A stretch of 64,000 nucleotides of DNA from Pterois miles. Taxonomy: Eukaryota > Chordata > Actinopteri > Perciformes > Scorpaenidae. The stretch is from assembly GCA_947000775.1 (NCBI GenBank), contig CAMQGK010000048.1:2810501-2874500 (forward strand), read 5' to 3'. Both the position numbers and the translations under genes were made by a program. This document shows positions 1-11,873 of the stretch, one piece after another; within the stretch, counting starts at the first letter, position 1; every line of letters begins with the position of its first letter. A model generated the notes under the pieces. The model was not told the DNA's origin. It made no database searches and was given only the letters and a program-made list of their open reading frames with translations.

Positions 1-70
1 CCTGTTTGTTCTCTGCTCACCTTTGTGGACATGTGTTTTTATTTGTGTGTGCTTGCATGTAGATGTGTGC

Positions 71-71
<1 letters not shown>

Positions 72-135
<64 letters not shown>
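72..135. repeat. (GT)n-(GA)n compound microsatellite
   Basis: About 25 GT units run directly into eight GA units, in the myt1 intron at the left edge. The rest of 1-347 shows only a pyrimidine-rich stretch leading to the acceptor AG at 346-347. Confidence 0.95.
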
Positions 136-347
136 CTCATAAGTGTGTAGGTGTTTTTTTCTCCTGATCATGCAGTCAGCAGTGTGTAAGCCTCTATGAG
201 GAAGCCTCATGGGATTCGTATGCATTTGTGATTTATTGATCTGAGTTTCTTTTAGCAGCGCAGCTTTCTGAGCAGTCGTTCACCTTTGTTCCCCCTCCCT
301 GTGCCTTTCTTCTCCTCCCCCCTCTTTTCTCTTCCCCTTTTCCTCAG

Positions 348-378
348 TTCCTATTGAGCTCGTAGGACAAGAGTTGAG
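348..378 (+). CDS. myt1: myt1 coding exon just before finger 1 (tentative)
   Basis: A 31-nt candidate exon between a strong polypyrimidine acceptor (..cctcag) and a GTAAGG donor. Only one frame is open; it reads PIELVGQEL. It ends in AG, which joins the leading C of the next exon to give Ser directly before the first finger cysteine, as in MYT1, where a short segment ending in Leu-Ser precedes CPTPGC. The phase fit on the downstream side and the splice sites support it. The very small size and weak conservation of this linker are the reasons for caution. It begins one base into a codon, so a further exon lies to the left of the window. Confidence 0.55.
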
Positions 379-491
379 GTAAGGAAACACCTTCATCTTT
401 GAGCAAATCCCTTTCATAAAGTTCTTTTATGTGCACCATAGAGCACCCCTGGCACTTGTAGACTCACCATCAGTGCTTTTTTAGATGATGT

Positions 492-627
<136 letters not shown>

Positions 628-1039
628 TATATTTATATTTATATATATATATAGCCTATATATACTGTATAAAGCAGCACTCAGCTCGTGGTCAGGCTGC
701 TATTGATTTCTCACAGCCTTTTGCTATTTCCTGCTACAAACACATACAGTAGATGCAATGAAAGGGGCGTAAGATCTTTTTGCAATCCGATCGAAGGATG
801 GTGAAGGGCGATGATTTTGTTTTTCTGTTGCTCTACCTTCCTCGTTCTTCTCTTCCCGTTTCATGCCCAGGCAGCAGCTTTCAGGGCCTCACCAGTCATG
901 AAACCCATTGTCCTCCTTCCTCTCCCCCTTCTAAATGATTTTTTCATCCTCTCTCATTTTGTCACACTTCACCTCCGAGCATCGATCTGAGCTCAGTTCT
1001 CCAAAAGAAAAGCCTTTTGATTTCTGGATTAAGAAAAAA

Positions 1040-1215
1040 AAAACAATAGGGAGGCCAGAGAGTGCCTCATTTAAAATGCAAATGCAGCATTTTTTAATAA
1101 GTGAAATTAATAATAAGGATAATTGGAGTAATAAAGGGCAATTGCTGGGGGAAGTTAATGAGAATTGAAATGAGCTGTCCTGAGGGGTCATAGCAACCTG
1201 AATCAGAGGAGAGAG
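1040..1215. promoter_or_regulatory. candidate conserved non-coding element with octamer and TAAT motifs
   Basis: Unique-looking AT-rich intron sequence, unlike the surrounding repeats. It has a perfect POU octamer ATGCAAAT at 1077-1084 and several homeodomain-like cores nearby (attaata, ggataatt, gttaatgag). MYT1 introns in vertebrates could carry neural enhancers, and this composition fits one. The call rests on motif content only; conservation cannot be seen from one genome. Confidence 0.3.
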
Positions 1216-1603
1216 AAAGAGACCTGATGATGATGGTTGGTGAGGAGAGCAGAGCAGGGGAAATTACAGCAGGTCTCGGCTGATCCTTATCGCTCATAGT
1301 AACAGGATATAGGCCAAGGTTGATGTACGACATACAATATTATGTTCTCCCCGGCTTGTTGCCACCTGCATTCATGCATTATGTGTGTCTTCTGGACGGA
1401 TGGTGGGGGGGTGGGGGGTGGAATACATATCTTTGTGCATGTGCATTTGTGTGACATGTGCTCAGTTTGCATGTCTTTGCTTCGCTTTGTTTTGTTTATC
1501 TTAATTTACTTTGTTTACTGGCTGTGGTTATCATTGCTTCTGCATAGGGACTAAAATGCACCGTGTCTTAAACATATCTCTAACCTCCATCCATCCCATC
1601 CAG

Positions 1604-1666
1604 CTGCCCCACCCCTGGATGCAATGGCTCTGGTCATATCAGTGGGAGATACTCACGACACAGAAG
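1604..1666 (+). CDS. myt1: myt1 exon: first half of C2HC finger 1
   Basis: Exactly 63 nt, starting and ending in phase 2. It encodes CPTPGCNGSGHISGRYSRHR: both Cys of the CxxxxC pair and both His of the finger. The acceptor is catccag and the donor GTAGGG. The split codon AG|C gives the Ser that opens the second half (SILGCP) in the next exon. In MYT1 this single N-terminal finger stands apart from the others and contributes less to DNA binding than the clusters. The same exon size and phases recur at fingers 4 and 5, which supports the borders. Confidence 0.92.
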
Positions 1667-1767
1667 GTAGGGCGGATTAAAAACCCACCCTCTGTCTGTC
1701 CTTCTTCTGTCTGTCTGTCCTCCTCGTCCTCTCTGCCCCACAGCACCTGCTTTGTGGAAAATCCCAC

Positions 1768-2545
1768 GGGACGGAATACTTCACCATTATGGGAAATATA
1801 CTTATTTGCTTTTGTGCAGAGCATCAGATGATAAGATCAATACCACTCTTATGTCTGCATGTTAGCTATGAAGCGACAGTTAGCGTAACATAAAGATTGA
1901 TTGACACAAAAAACAAATTTTGGTTTTGTAGAGGACTATTTCTTGTCCAGGCTCAGTCTGTCACAGAACAATCTGAGAAGGCATCATTAGAAACAGTTTC
2001 AAAAAATACTTGGCAGGTGATTGGAGGAACCATCTATCAATCAAACTAATGAAAGCAAAACTAACAGGAGGAAAGTATTAAATAAATACGGGAAAATATT
2101 GCCTTCAGTGTCATACTTTGTATCTTCACTAACCTCTTCAGGAGCTGCCATTGTTATTTAGAGTTGCGCTTCACACACCTTACCCACGCTTGTAGCTGCA
2201 GTAGCTCCTCAGAGGACGCTGACTGTTCCTTTGTCTGGTGAGCTGGACACAAACACATTACTTGACGCCTGACAAGATGGATTTGCGTATGCCATTTGAT
2301 CCCACAATTCCTGCGTGATCTTGTGACATCGCGAGAATCCCACTGCTCCCACCCTCATCACATCACTCACAGTTAGGACAAGACTCCAGGGAGTCAGTGC
2401 CTCGCTGTTTCCCCCTGTTTCCAGTCTTATTGCTGAACTAAACTAAGCTGCTGTTGGCTATAGGTTCATATTTACCATACAAACACAAGGGTGGTACTAC
2501 TTCTGTACTACTATCTTTTCTTCCTTATTTTTAGCCTGATTAAAT
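1768..2545. repeat. fragments of a common fish interspersed repeat
   Basis: The segments at about 1775-1880 (gggaaatatacttatttgc..) and about 2385-2500 (..gttggctatagg) resemble the two ends of a widespread teleost repeat that also appears around 8130-8890. The middle looks like unrelated or diverged sequence. Family naming is from memory of fish repeats, not from a search. Confidence 0.4.
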
Positions 2546-3389
2546 ATGAAAATATCACTGCTGTAATATAAAAAGCATTTTAACATCAAGGATATAGCAG
2601 AGCACAAGTTATTTGAATTCAAGTCAAGACTTAGATCAAAGTAAGTAAAAACGCAGACATAAGGTTAAATCAACATTTTTAAAACTTGAGATTAGTCTAT
2701 TAGAGATGAACTGTTTTTGAGATTACAGAAAAACTCCCAGAGCCTCTTAATGTAAACCTAAGTAATACAGTTTTCAGCGCACAGCAGTGAGATGTGTTTC
2801 CTTCAAGTCTTCAGTCTTAATTCTGTCTCCCTCCCCGTCTGTGTCGCTCACCTGGAGACCTTACGAGACTCGGGGCAGCTCACTGGCTTGTGACTGCTCT
2901 TTATTGAGGGGCAGATATTAGCTATCTGTTTACATGTGTATTCGTTCAGCAGGCAATTTCAGATGCACTTTGTTTATAGATCGGCCCTCAATCTCCCTCG
3001 GCATCTCCCAGGTGAGAGTAAGAGGGAGTTTATTGGATTTCACCCTCTGCTGCCTCGCCCGCCCGCCTCTCCATACAAGTTGTTCATTAAACGTTCCAGT
3101 CAATTGGCTGAGATTGGTTGTGATTTCTGAGTGAGCCAGCCCCCCCCCCCCCCCGGCCACATGTGTTGACTCATACTCTCTGCTGTAAGAACCACTCCAT
3201 CCTTCTTCATGTCAAAACACACAAACACCCTCCATCATGCTGCTCAAAGTCACTCATGGACATGATGAGGTGCATGAAGTTTTATTAGAGTGTTTGTGAT
3301 TTCTGATTACAACCCTGCTTGTTATTCATGATTCCTTTCTCTCTGCTCCCTCTTCTTTCTCCCTCTTTATCTATCTTTGCCTCCTTTAG

Positions 3390-3772
3390 CATTCTGGGTT
3401 GCCCCATAGCCAGAAAGCGGCGTCTGGAGGAAGCAGGGGCTGAGCAGGAGCAAGAGCAGGACTCAGAGCAGCCTGCCTCCAAGAGGAAGTCCCACCCCCT
3501 GAAAATGGCCCTGGACGAGGGCTTCAGCGCAGATAGCGATGCCAGCAGTGAGGCTGAGGGTGAGGCAGAGAAGGATGGAGAGACGGCAGGAGAGACCAAG
3601 GAGGTGGAGGTGGAGGAGGAAGAAAAGAGGGAGGCAGCTGTCGAGGAGGAGAGAGAAGAGATGACAGAAGACCTGACACAGCATGGACAGACAAATGGAC
3701 ATGAAGAGGAGACACAGATAGCGGAGGAAGAGGAGAAGGAAGAAGAGACATATCCGAAGGAGAATGATGAAG
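3390..3772 (+). CDS. myt1: myt1 exon: end of finger 1 and start of acidic region
   Basis: The acceptor ctcctttag precedes the exon and the donor GTGAGC follows. It completes finger 1 with the second Cys (ILGCP) and then gives the basic stretch ARKRRLEE and KRKSHPLKMALDEGFSADSD. The latter closely matches the MYT1 block KRKSHPLKLALDEG. After that come about 80 residues dominated by Glu, the beginning of the acidic region typical of MYT1. The exon ends in phase 1 (E then G of the next Glu codon). Reading through into the intron would give a stop at 3898-3900, so the ORF beyond 3772 is not coding. Confidence 0.92.
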
Positions 3773-4559
3773 GTGAGCTTTTTCTCCATGAGACAGATCA
3801 GCTGATGTTAACCACAGTCATCTTTGCCTTGTCCTCACTGGTGAGGAAAAGTCTACTGCAACTAAACGCAGGAGGATGGGATGTAATACTCTGTCTCTAA
3901 ATCACGCAGATTTACTCAACCAGCACAAATGGCAAACGTACGCTGGTTCCAGCTGTTTTTCTTCACTCTGTATAATTGTAAATGAAATATCTTTTGGTTC
4001 TGGACTGTTAATCGGACAAAACAAGACATTCAAGGTCATCACATTTGGCTCCTGTTTTTTTCTGACATTTTATGGATTAAATTGACTGATCAAAAAATTA
4101 ATCGAGAGATCAGTGGTGTACTCCAGTTATTTAGTTTTGTACTTCCATAAAGTTGAGGACCTCACATGGGACAGATAAAAAAATAGAGTGGTCCAAAATC
4201 GAAGCAGCAGGGATTGAGATATCCTGGTTTTAAGTCTGTTGTATAGTTCAAGCTCCAAGCATGCGGCATCCTACGCTTCCCATAATGCAACTTGATATCG
4301 TCTCTCATTAGATCCTCTGTAATGATGAGATGATGCTGTGTGTTCAGTAGGTTTTTGTAGTATAACCAAGAGTAGATCTGGTCTTATTTGGACTTTTAAA
4401 AGAATGAAAATATTGCAAAAAATCTTGTATTTTAGGGTATAATGTATAGCTATGAGGTAAATCGGCCTCTGCTTGATCACATTTCTCACATGTTGTTGAC
4501 ATTTCTGGCAAGCTTTTACCTAGCTTTACTTTAGAGTAATGCAACCTGTGTAGAATTTA

Positions 4560-6250
4560 AACTGTATCAGCAATGCCTGACATTCAAAGAACAGATACAA
4601 ACGTAATTCAAGACTTTGTCCCAGATGTCCTCAGCTATTCCCATCCCCAGGTCTTTATCCCAGTCCTTTTTATACAGCTCATATCTACTTGCTCGTGGTT
4701 TTGCAATGTATTGTATATAAATTAAACTGGATGTTTTTCTACTATGCAGATGCTGCTTTAGCTTGTCAGGTGTTGCACTCTCAAAATTGTAAATTACAAT
4801 TGTAACTGTTTTCACAAAGTGTCTAATCTGGAATATATAAAAAACTGTCTTTGACAGCCCATATTTCTCCTGAAGCTGCCGAAAGGATGCAAGTGTACCC
4901 TGAATGTATTAAGTCCCAACACTACTCAGTCCTGATTCTTTCCATTGATCAAAGGCTCCATCCATAGCTGAAGGAGTAAAAGACGGGTTTGCTGATATCA
5001 GAAGCGTCGCGGATGGAGCTCTAAGTTTAGATTGTTTAGCTATTTATCTCCATGGGAGACATTATAATAGTACCAGGTGAGCTGGGTAGACAGTCCTCTC
5101 GCTCCATCTCCAGCCAGCTGATCCAGCTAATAGGAGACACAGTGAATGTTTACCAGTAATAACGCATGAAATCTGGTGGAGCCAGCCCCTGTCCACCTTA
5201 CGCTTGCACACATGACCTTTCCTAATCCTATGGGATTTGCAGTTCCAGATAAATGGTAGAATTTAGAGTCCAGTTTTTTAAAAAGCCTCATATATCTGTA
5301 TGTTTTGAAAGAAGTATAACATTTGAGGGGGACATATAATTTTTACTGCGTTCACTCTGTCTATCAAAGAAATTGGAAGAGTTTTCCAAAACTCTAATTT
5401 GGTCCTAAACTTGTCTAGTATGGCCATAGAATTTGCTTCAAACAGGGAGTTATACTTCTTTGTGATCTCTACACTTAAATACGTAAATTTCTCCAACGGC
5501 AGCTTGAATAGAAACCTGTTTGAGCATGCTTGGGTCTCTACACCACGCAGGCATCAGCTCAATCTTGCTCCAATTTATCTTATATCCTGAAAAGGAACTA
5601 AATAAGTCAGTCATCTCCAGTAAGATAGGAATAGAAGTCAGTGGCCTTGTTATGTACATCAAAATATCAACCATGTATAGCGAAATTTTGTTTGAAGCAT
5701 ATTCTGTGTTGTTACCAAAAATCACAGTATGTGCTCCAGTTGTTTTGGCAAGAGGCTCCAATGCCAGAGCAAACAGCCAGGGACTAAGAGCACATCCCTG
5801 CCTAGTGCCCCTGTCAAGGCTAAATGCATCAGTCCGGTTAGTAATGATTCTTGCACTGGGACTGTTGCATAATATCTTAATCCCTGAGATAAATCTTGTG
5901 CCAAATTCATAGTTTTCTCATACTACATATAGAAAGGGCCATTCTGCACAATGAAAAGCCTTTTCTGCATCTAAACTCAAGATTAGCATATCCTCCTTAG
6001 GGTGTCTGGGAGAGGACATACTATTGAAAAGGCATTTAAAATTATTAAGCAAATGTCTGCTCAGAATGAACCCTGTCTAATCTGGGTGTATCAGTTTAGC
6101 CATATAAGGAGAGGAGAGGAGAGGAGAGTCTGCGAGCTAAGGATCTGGCCAAGATTTTCTGGTCTGGTTAGTAGTGACACTGGCCTATATGAACCTACCT
6201 GATCTAAATCTTTCCCTTTCTTTGGAATAAGTGTTATGGTGGCTTCATTT
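4560..6250 (-). mobile_element. L1-like LINE ORF2 fragment, decayed, antisense in myt1 intron
   Basis: On the minus strand, broken frames carry reverse-transcriptase landmarks in the expected order. These are KKGKDLDQVGSYRPVSLL near 6230-6170, GTRQGCALSPWLFALALEPL near 5815-5760, FSGYKINWSKIELMP near 5600, GGLAPPDFMRYYW near 5190-5150, and the C-terminal segment WDKDLGMGIAEDIWDKVL near 4660. This is the fish L1 clade pattern. Frame changes and stops show it cannot make protein. The endonuclease half and the catalytic YxDD box are missing or degraded. Confidence 0.85.
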
Positions 6251-6552
6251 AGTGATTGTGGTAGCACGGTGGTATTTGGTCTTCACCTCTACTGCTATAT
6301 TACTAATATTAATGATATTACAGGGGATGAGTTGCGATTCCTCCTAATGACCAGTAGGGGACTTCTCCAAGCTGCTTTACATACAGTTGACACACTCTGT
6401 CACAGCAGGTGTTTTTATTTCACAGCGAATGACTTGGCAGGAAGGGAGGTGATACCAGTGCGGATAAACATATTGCTGACAATAGCTTTAGCTCTGTATA
6501 TGACTCACTCTTTCCTCTGTCACAGCTCTGACCCCTTCATCTGTTTCCACAG

Positions 6553-7764
6553 AGGAGGAGTGTGTGATCATTGAGCCTGAGCTTGGAGCAACTCCACCTG
6601 CAACCGAGGAGTGTCAGTCTCCCTCTCAGTGCACAGAGGAGGTGGCCAACTCTCTCCTCCACCTCGGCCGAGTCTCGAACAACAATGCTCTGACCGTGGC
6701 CATTCAGCAGCCCGTTGCTGTGGAGACTGAGGAGGATGTCACCGTGGCAGCCGAACGGGGTGAAGAAGTAAAGGATGAGCAGGAGGGGGACATGAATGAG
6801 GAGGGAGATGAAGAGGAGGAGGTGGCACGCAGAGTTCAAATATCGAAACAGTCATCTGTTCTGCAGAAGGAGGCAACTGAAGTAGAGGAAGAGGAGTTGG
6901 AGGAGGAGGTAGAAGATGAGAAAGGAGAGTATAAAGACAGGAGCATCCATGTGAGCCAGGAGAACCACCAATATCTGACCGAAGAAGTCCACCATGAACA
7001 GATCAAAGATGAAGAGGAGGAGGAGGAAGAGATGGTAGCGCCAGCACTGCAAAGACAGGGCACTGCAGCAGAAGAGGAGGAGGAGGAGGAGAAAGATGAA
7101 GAGGACCACAAGGAGGTGAACCACGTTCTGCCCATTTCTGATGTGCCAACTGCCATCCGCACCATCACCAGCACCTCAGCAGCTCAGGGAACACACATCA
7201 AGGCTGAAGACCACAGGGCCAGTCCTCTAGAGGACGACAACTCACACAGGGCGAGTCCCCTTGAAAACTACAACACCAACAGAGCCAGTCCACTCGACAA
7301 ATATGATTCTCATAAACCTAGCCCGCTTCAAAACTACAAGGCCAGCCCTCCATTAGGCTACAGCTCCCACAGGGCCAGTCCACTGGAGGACTACTTCCCC
7401 AACCTTAGGGGTGACAACTACAAAATCCATAAAGCCACATCCTCTGCCTCTCCTGATATTATCGAGGTCCGTTCAGATAGGTCAGAGGAGAGAGACTTTG
7501 ATGACGTGGATGGGGACGACGAGCGTGATGATGAAGACAGCCTGTCGCAGCGTTCCACGGTGACGGACGAGTCGGAGATGTTTGACATAACCCGAGGGAA
7601 CCTTGGCCTGCTGGAGCAAGCCATCGCCCTGAAGGCAGAGCAGGTGAAGCCGGCCGGGCCCAGAGAGCTGCTCCGCGCCCCAGATATTCACCACCAGCGA
7701 TACTTCACCATGGATGACAGGCCCAAGCACCTGGAAGTCATCCGCAAGAGCTACTTCAGCAAAG
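6553..7764 (+). CDS. myt1: myt1 exon: large acidic region and SP-repeat segment
   Basis: The biggest coding exon, 1,212 nt, with acceptor tttccacag and donor GTAGGG, phase 1 at both ends. It opens EEECVIIEPELG. About 200 residues rich in Glu runs follow, then a tandem repeat of an (H/N)RASPLExY unit (about 7210-7395). Next come the MYT1-typical segments IIEVRSDRSEERD, STVTDESEM and TRGNLGLLEQAIALKAEQV, and finally VIRKSYFSK leading to finger 2. Long minus-strand frames over the Glu runs are only codon-repeat shadows. The acidic region acts as a transcriptional effector segment in this family. The SP-repeat is not something I recall from mammalian MYT1. Confidence 0.95.
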
Positions 7765-8099
7765 GTAGGGCAGAGTGAAGAAGCTAAGGGAGGAAGGTAG
7801 AGCTACATGTACTGAGACATGAAAGTTGCTTGAGGTAGGCAATACAGCAGGAACATTTAGTTCATTTTATTTATGTCTTTTTTTTTAATGCTACGTTAGC
7901 ATCATATGGTAGTGCTGCTACAAGCAGGATTGTCACCTTGATGATGATTTCAAGGACACTCCAGCATCTGACGCTTTATACTCACCTCCTGATAGTAGTA
8001 AACTAAAATTGAATTCAGAGGACAAACCAAGAAGCAATAAAAGAACAAATTAATTTTTGTTCAGTTTTTTTTTCATTTCTTGTCCTTTTTTTTTTTACC

Positions 8100-8890
8100 C
8101 AGAATTAGATGAAGGGATTGATATCTTTCTCGTGTTTGTGCACTAAAGCCAGAGCTAGAAGACATGCCGCTACCCTGCCTCTGTCCAAAGGTTAAAAAAT
8201 AAATAAAGAAAGGATTTGCTTATCAGCACCTCTAAAGCTCACTAATAAACATGTTATATCATTTTTGTTTATACTATGACAAGTAAAACCAACAAGATAA
8301 AAAAACTTAACTCCCCTTAAAGGTCCAGTGTGTAGGATTTAGGGGGAACTATTAGCAGAAATGGGATATAATATTCATATCTATGTTTTCATTAATGTAT
8401 AATCACTTGAATCTAAGAAGTCCTTCATATCTACCATGCCATGTTGATCCTCCATGTTTCTACAGTAGCCCAGAATAGACAAACCAAAGTCTTGTTTTGA
8501 CATTACCTGAAGGCCACCGTCCTTCTCCTACATGTTTGGCACACAGAAGAAGTTTCAGTTGATTGAAATCTGCAACCTCACCGGTAGATACCACTAAACT
8601 CTACACACTGGTCCTTTAGAACCAAAGCTTGTCACTTTTTCCTTGGTGTACAGATTAAACAAACTAGATACAAGTCAATCTATGTCAATTAGTGAGCGTT
8701 AAAATCAGTAGTAGGGAGTAGTGAGCCGGACTAGCTGTTTCTCCCTGCCCCCAGCCTTTATGCTAAGTTAAGCTAATCATCCTCTGGCCATAGCTTCTTA
8801 TTTAGCAAGCATGAGATCTTTCATCAGTCTTTAAACACTTGGTAAGAATGCGAATACGTGTGTTTCCCTAAATGACAAACTATTCCTTTA
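8100..8890. repeat. interspersed fish repeat, split by an inserted MITE
   Basis: Sequence on both sides of the MITE at 8319-8617 belongs together: ..gtccaaaggttaaaa on the left, and ccccagcctttatgc, aagttaagctaatc and tttccctaaatgac on the right. The right part resembles the repeat at 1768-2545. The left terminus is unclear. Confidence 0.45.
8319..8617. mobile_element. MITE (299 bp) with 17-bp inverted termini
   Basis: The left end AAAGGTCCAGTGTGTAG and the right end CTACACACTGGTCCTTT are inverted repeats with one mismatch in 17. The interior has the landmark catgtttctacagtagccc. Related, more decayed copies lie at about 23184-23492 and 41395-41952, with pieces at about 34180-34220 and 34980-35115. 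No transposase is present. The class (hAT, PIF or other) cannot be fixed because no clear target duplication is visible. Confidence 0.75.
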
Positions 8891-10868
8891 AAAAGTTTCA
8901 AAGTCAGAGTTAATGCTCTAGCACACTAGTATTCAAATCTCTCCCTACTACTGCCTTGACGTGGCGACGATGTAGCACTGATAAAAATAAAGACGGTCAC
9001 TGTGATGGATTACCTATCTGAAGAACATTTCACATTATAGAAAATTATTTTTGTACCATGACGTGAATGGAAAACAATTGCTTCCCCAAAGTAAATTTAT
9101 GTGTAATGTAAATCTTGAAAAATGAGTTGTAAACACCATTTGCAATCAAGTGGTCTAAACATACAAAACCACCTGTATGGTTCACAGAAATGTTGGCCGT
9201 ACGTTTGGTCACATATGGAGAGGGTGACCAGACCTCCTGTCGTGTCCTGGTTGTTCTGAAAATAGGACTAAACCTGAGTTTTGATTAGTTACAGCGTATA
9301 GTCTACATCAAATACTGATGTGAAACTATTTTGGTCTACATGAATTATTATTATTATTAGCTATAGTTTTTTTTAGCTGTGTACAGTAATGTTGAAAATT
9401 GATAAATAATGTATAGCAGCAACACATAGCTATGATGTTGGTGAATTAAAACATTAACAGAAGTAAATCCAACCATCCATCACTGACAAGGTGCCCGGGG
9501 TCCCAAATCCTGGTGAGCATCCAAAACTTAACAGCGGGTATCAGGAGGACTGGGGAAGGAAATACCTATAGATCACTTCTGCCTAACAAGATCCAAACAA
9601 AGCATTACGCAAAGTCTGCAGACAAGAATATGACAATTATTATTAATGCTGTTAGCTAACACTGAATGTAATGTACTGGAGGCCACACCCATCATGGTTA
9701 TGTGACCATGCTCACCCCCAACTCCGCTGAATTTCACCCATCTGGTCACCCTTCACGTGGATGAGTGAGCAGAATATTAGGTCCTAAACCAGCACATTGG
9801 CACACATCATGTGCTGAACTTAATGTTGGGAGCAGAGCGTACAAATAGACACAGTGTACCAAATAAACAGCGACGATGAGTCACAGAGCTCTGTTTGGAT
9901 CCTCCCTTCTCCACTGTGATATGGATGAAGTGGTTCCAGCTGAATAGACTTCCATGAAGAGAGGAGAGGAAGTGCTTGAAGAGAGGGTGAGAAGGGACAA
10001 CAGTGAGAGAGATGACAACATGTTCAAAAGGAAGAGATAGAAGAGAGAAAAAGGAAGAGTGCAGGTTGTTCCACAGTGGTTGTTTGTTTACATGCTGCAT
10101 GTGTTCAGGCCTTGTATTTCACAGTTGGCATGGTGCCCACTTGTCATGCTCCTCACAGTATAGCAGTAGTGCGATTACATGCCTGCTAGTGCTGCCCTCT
10201 CCTTGGCCTCAACTCCCTCCTGTGGTGACGTTCCTGTTCTGCTCAACGCTAATTAGGAGATGCATGTCTCGTTAACATTCAATTTGAAGGCCAATAGAGC
10301 ATCGCACCATCCTCTTGCTCCTTTTTCGTCTCTCCAGTGCCAGCGATACTGGCCTGCTTACCTCCAATAGCAGCAGGGAGGAGTAGGCATCTTCAGTTAT
10401 GTGTAAATCATAGTGGTGTGATTTCAGGTGTTGTTATGTTCAAGATCCAAACAAGATCCTCGGAAATGTCAGACAAATGTAGCGAGGGGTGGGAAACCAT
10501 CAAAGCGTACGGGATAAGTAGGTCAACTTTATTCAGGTTAAAAAAGCTGTGATATTTTATTCATTTGATAATATTTCATCCAAGAAAGCATTTAGAAAAA
10601 CACACAGATGACATTTAGACAAAAGCACAAAACATCTTTTGCACTTACAGAGATACATAAGACACAAGGAGAAGATACAGATGGTGTCGCTTTTGTACAG
10701 TTGTCTGAAATATGTCTAGATTTCATGCTCAGCCAAGCAGACTGTCTGATGACATTAACCACTTGCTTTTGTCCTCCTCTCCTCTCCGCTCCTCTCTGCT
10801 CCTCTTCTCTCCTCTCCTCTCTCTTTCTCCTACTTTCTCCCTCTATCCTTTAATCTTCCTCTATCCAG
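8891..10868 (+). other. myt1 intron, no gene seen
   Basis: Ordinary intron DNA. It has a few AT-rich stretches, a pyrimidine-rich run (10770-10868) before the next acceptor, and no convincing exon or repeat. Open frames here are short and lack family resemblance. Confidence 0.6.
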
Positions 10869-11003
10869 AGAGCAGTAGGCCAGAGAAGAGGGAGATCAAG
10901 TGTCCCACCCCAGGGTGTGATGGGACGGGTCACGTGACCGGTCTTTACCCCCACCACCGCAGCCTGTCAGGCTGTCCGCACAAGGACAGGATCCCCCCGG
11001 AGA
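10869..11003 (+). CDS. myt1: myt1 exon: finger 2
   Basis: Encodes SSRPEKREIK followed by the complete finger [27 protein letters not shown] and the linker KDRIPPE. It is almost identical to finger 2 of mammalian MYT1. Unlike most fingers here, the exon is not interrupted between HR and SLSGCP. The acceptor is tatccag and the donor GTGAGTG; it starts and ends in phase 1. Fingers 2 and 3 form the first DNA-binding pair. Confidence 0.97.
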
Positions 11004-11535
11004 GTGAGTGTTTTTCAGCTGTTTAAAAGATGAAAATAAGCACGGAGAGAAGAACGGTGACAACAAAGGGCAGCTTGACAGTGATAGAAACAGCCCACCT
11101 CTTCTTACTATGCAGTTACACATCAAGTACTGTAATACCAGTTTAATCACGATTGTCCAGCGTTCATGTTCTGATTTGATCAGAGCTCAGTAGCTGCTAA
11201 ATATCTCACTTTCAGGCTTGTAGTTTAACCAAGCTATACACGTCACCATTTTACATACTGCTGCTAAAGGAAACAGATAACCATGTAAAAGCTGACAGGT
11301 AATAAAGGTTAAAAGGCTATCAAAATTCAAAATAGAGGTCTGGATTTCACTGACTTGGTTGTCTAAAATTAAGAGGGGAGCAGACAGGAATCTGCAGTGG
11401 TAGTGTGTTTTTTCCTCATTTCTCTTAATGCTTTTCTCATTCCTGAAAAGTGAAGAGTGTTTTAAATAGTTTAGATGAGATTGTGGATTTTCTCTGACCC
11501 TGTGATTGTGTGTGTTTACGTCGTCTTCTCCTCAG

Positions 11536-11626
11536 TTCTGGCCATGCATGAGAATGTGCTGAAGTGTCCAACACCCGGCTGCACCGGTCAGGGCCACGTT
11601 AACAGCAACCGTAACACACATCGCAG
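11536..11626 (+). CDS. myt1: myt1 exon: first half of finger 3
   Basis: Begins by completing Ile of the linker, then LAMHENVLK and the finger CPTPGCTGQGHVNSNRNTHR. The acceptor is ctcctcag and the donor GTATTC. It ends in phase 2 inside the Ser codon. The linker PPEILAMHENVLKCP matches MYT1 exactly in the parts visible. Confidence 0.96.
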
Positions 11627-11873
11627 GTATTCATGCATACATTACAGTATAGTATCTGTGCCGATCTGTATTTGTGTTTGAGTGTGTGTGTTTCTGCACA
11701 TGAGAGTGTTATGCACAGGCTCTGCATTTCGCTTTTTGTATTTGCAAGCTCATATATTCATATATGCAGGACAGCAAATGTGTCAGTCCACATCAGTGTG
11801 ATGCAGATTTACATGGTCAGCAACATGCTCTCCTTTTGATATTCATCTTTTGTCTTCTCCTCCATCCCTCCAG

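Noticed and set aside
6836..7174. Minus-strand Ser-rich frame opposite the myt1 acidic exon
   Set aside because: It is the complement of GAG/GAA runs; the plus strand matches MYT1.
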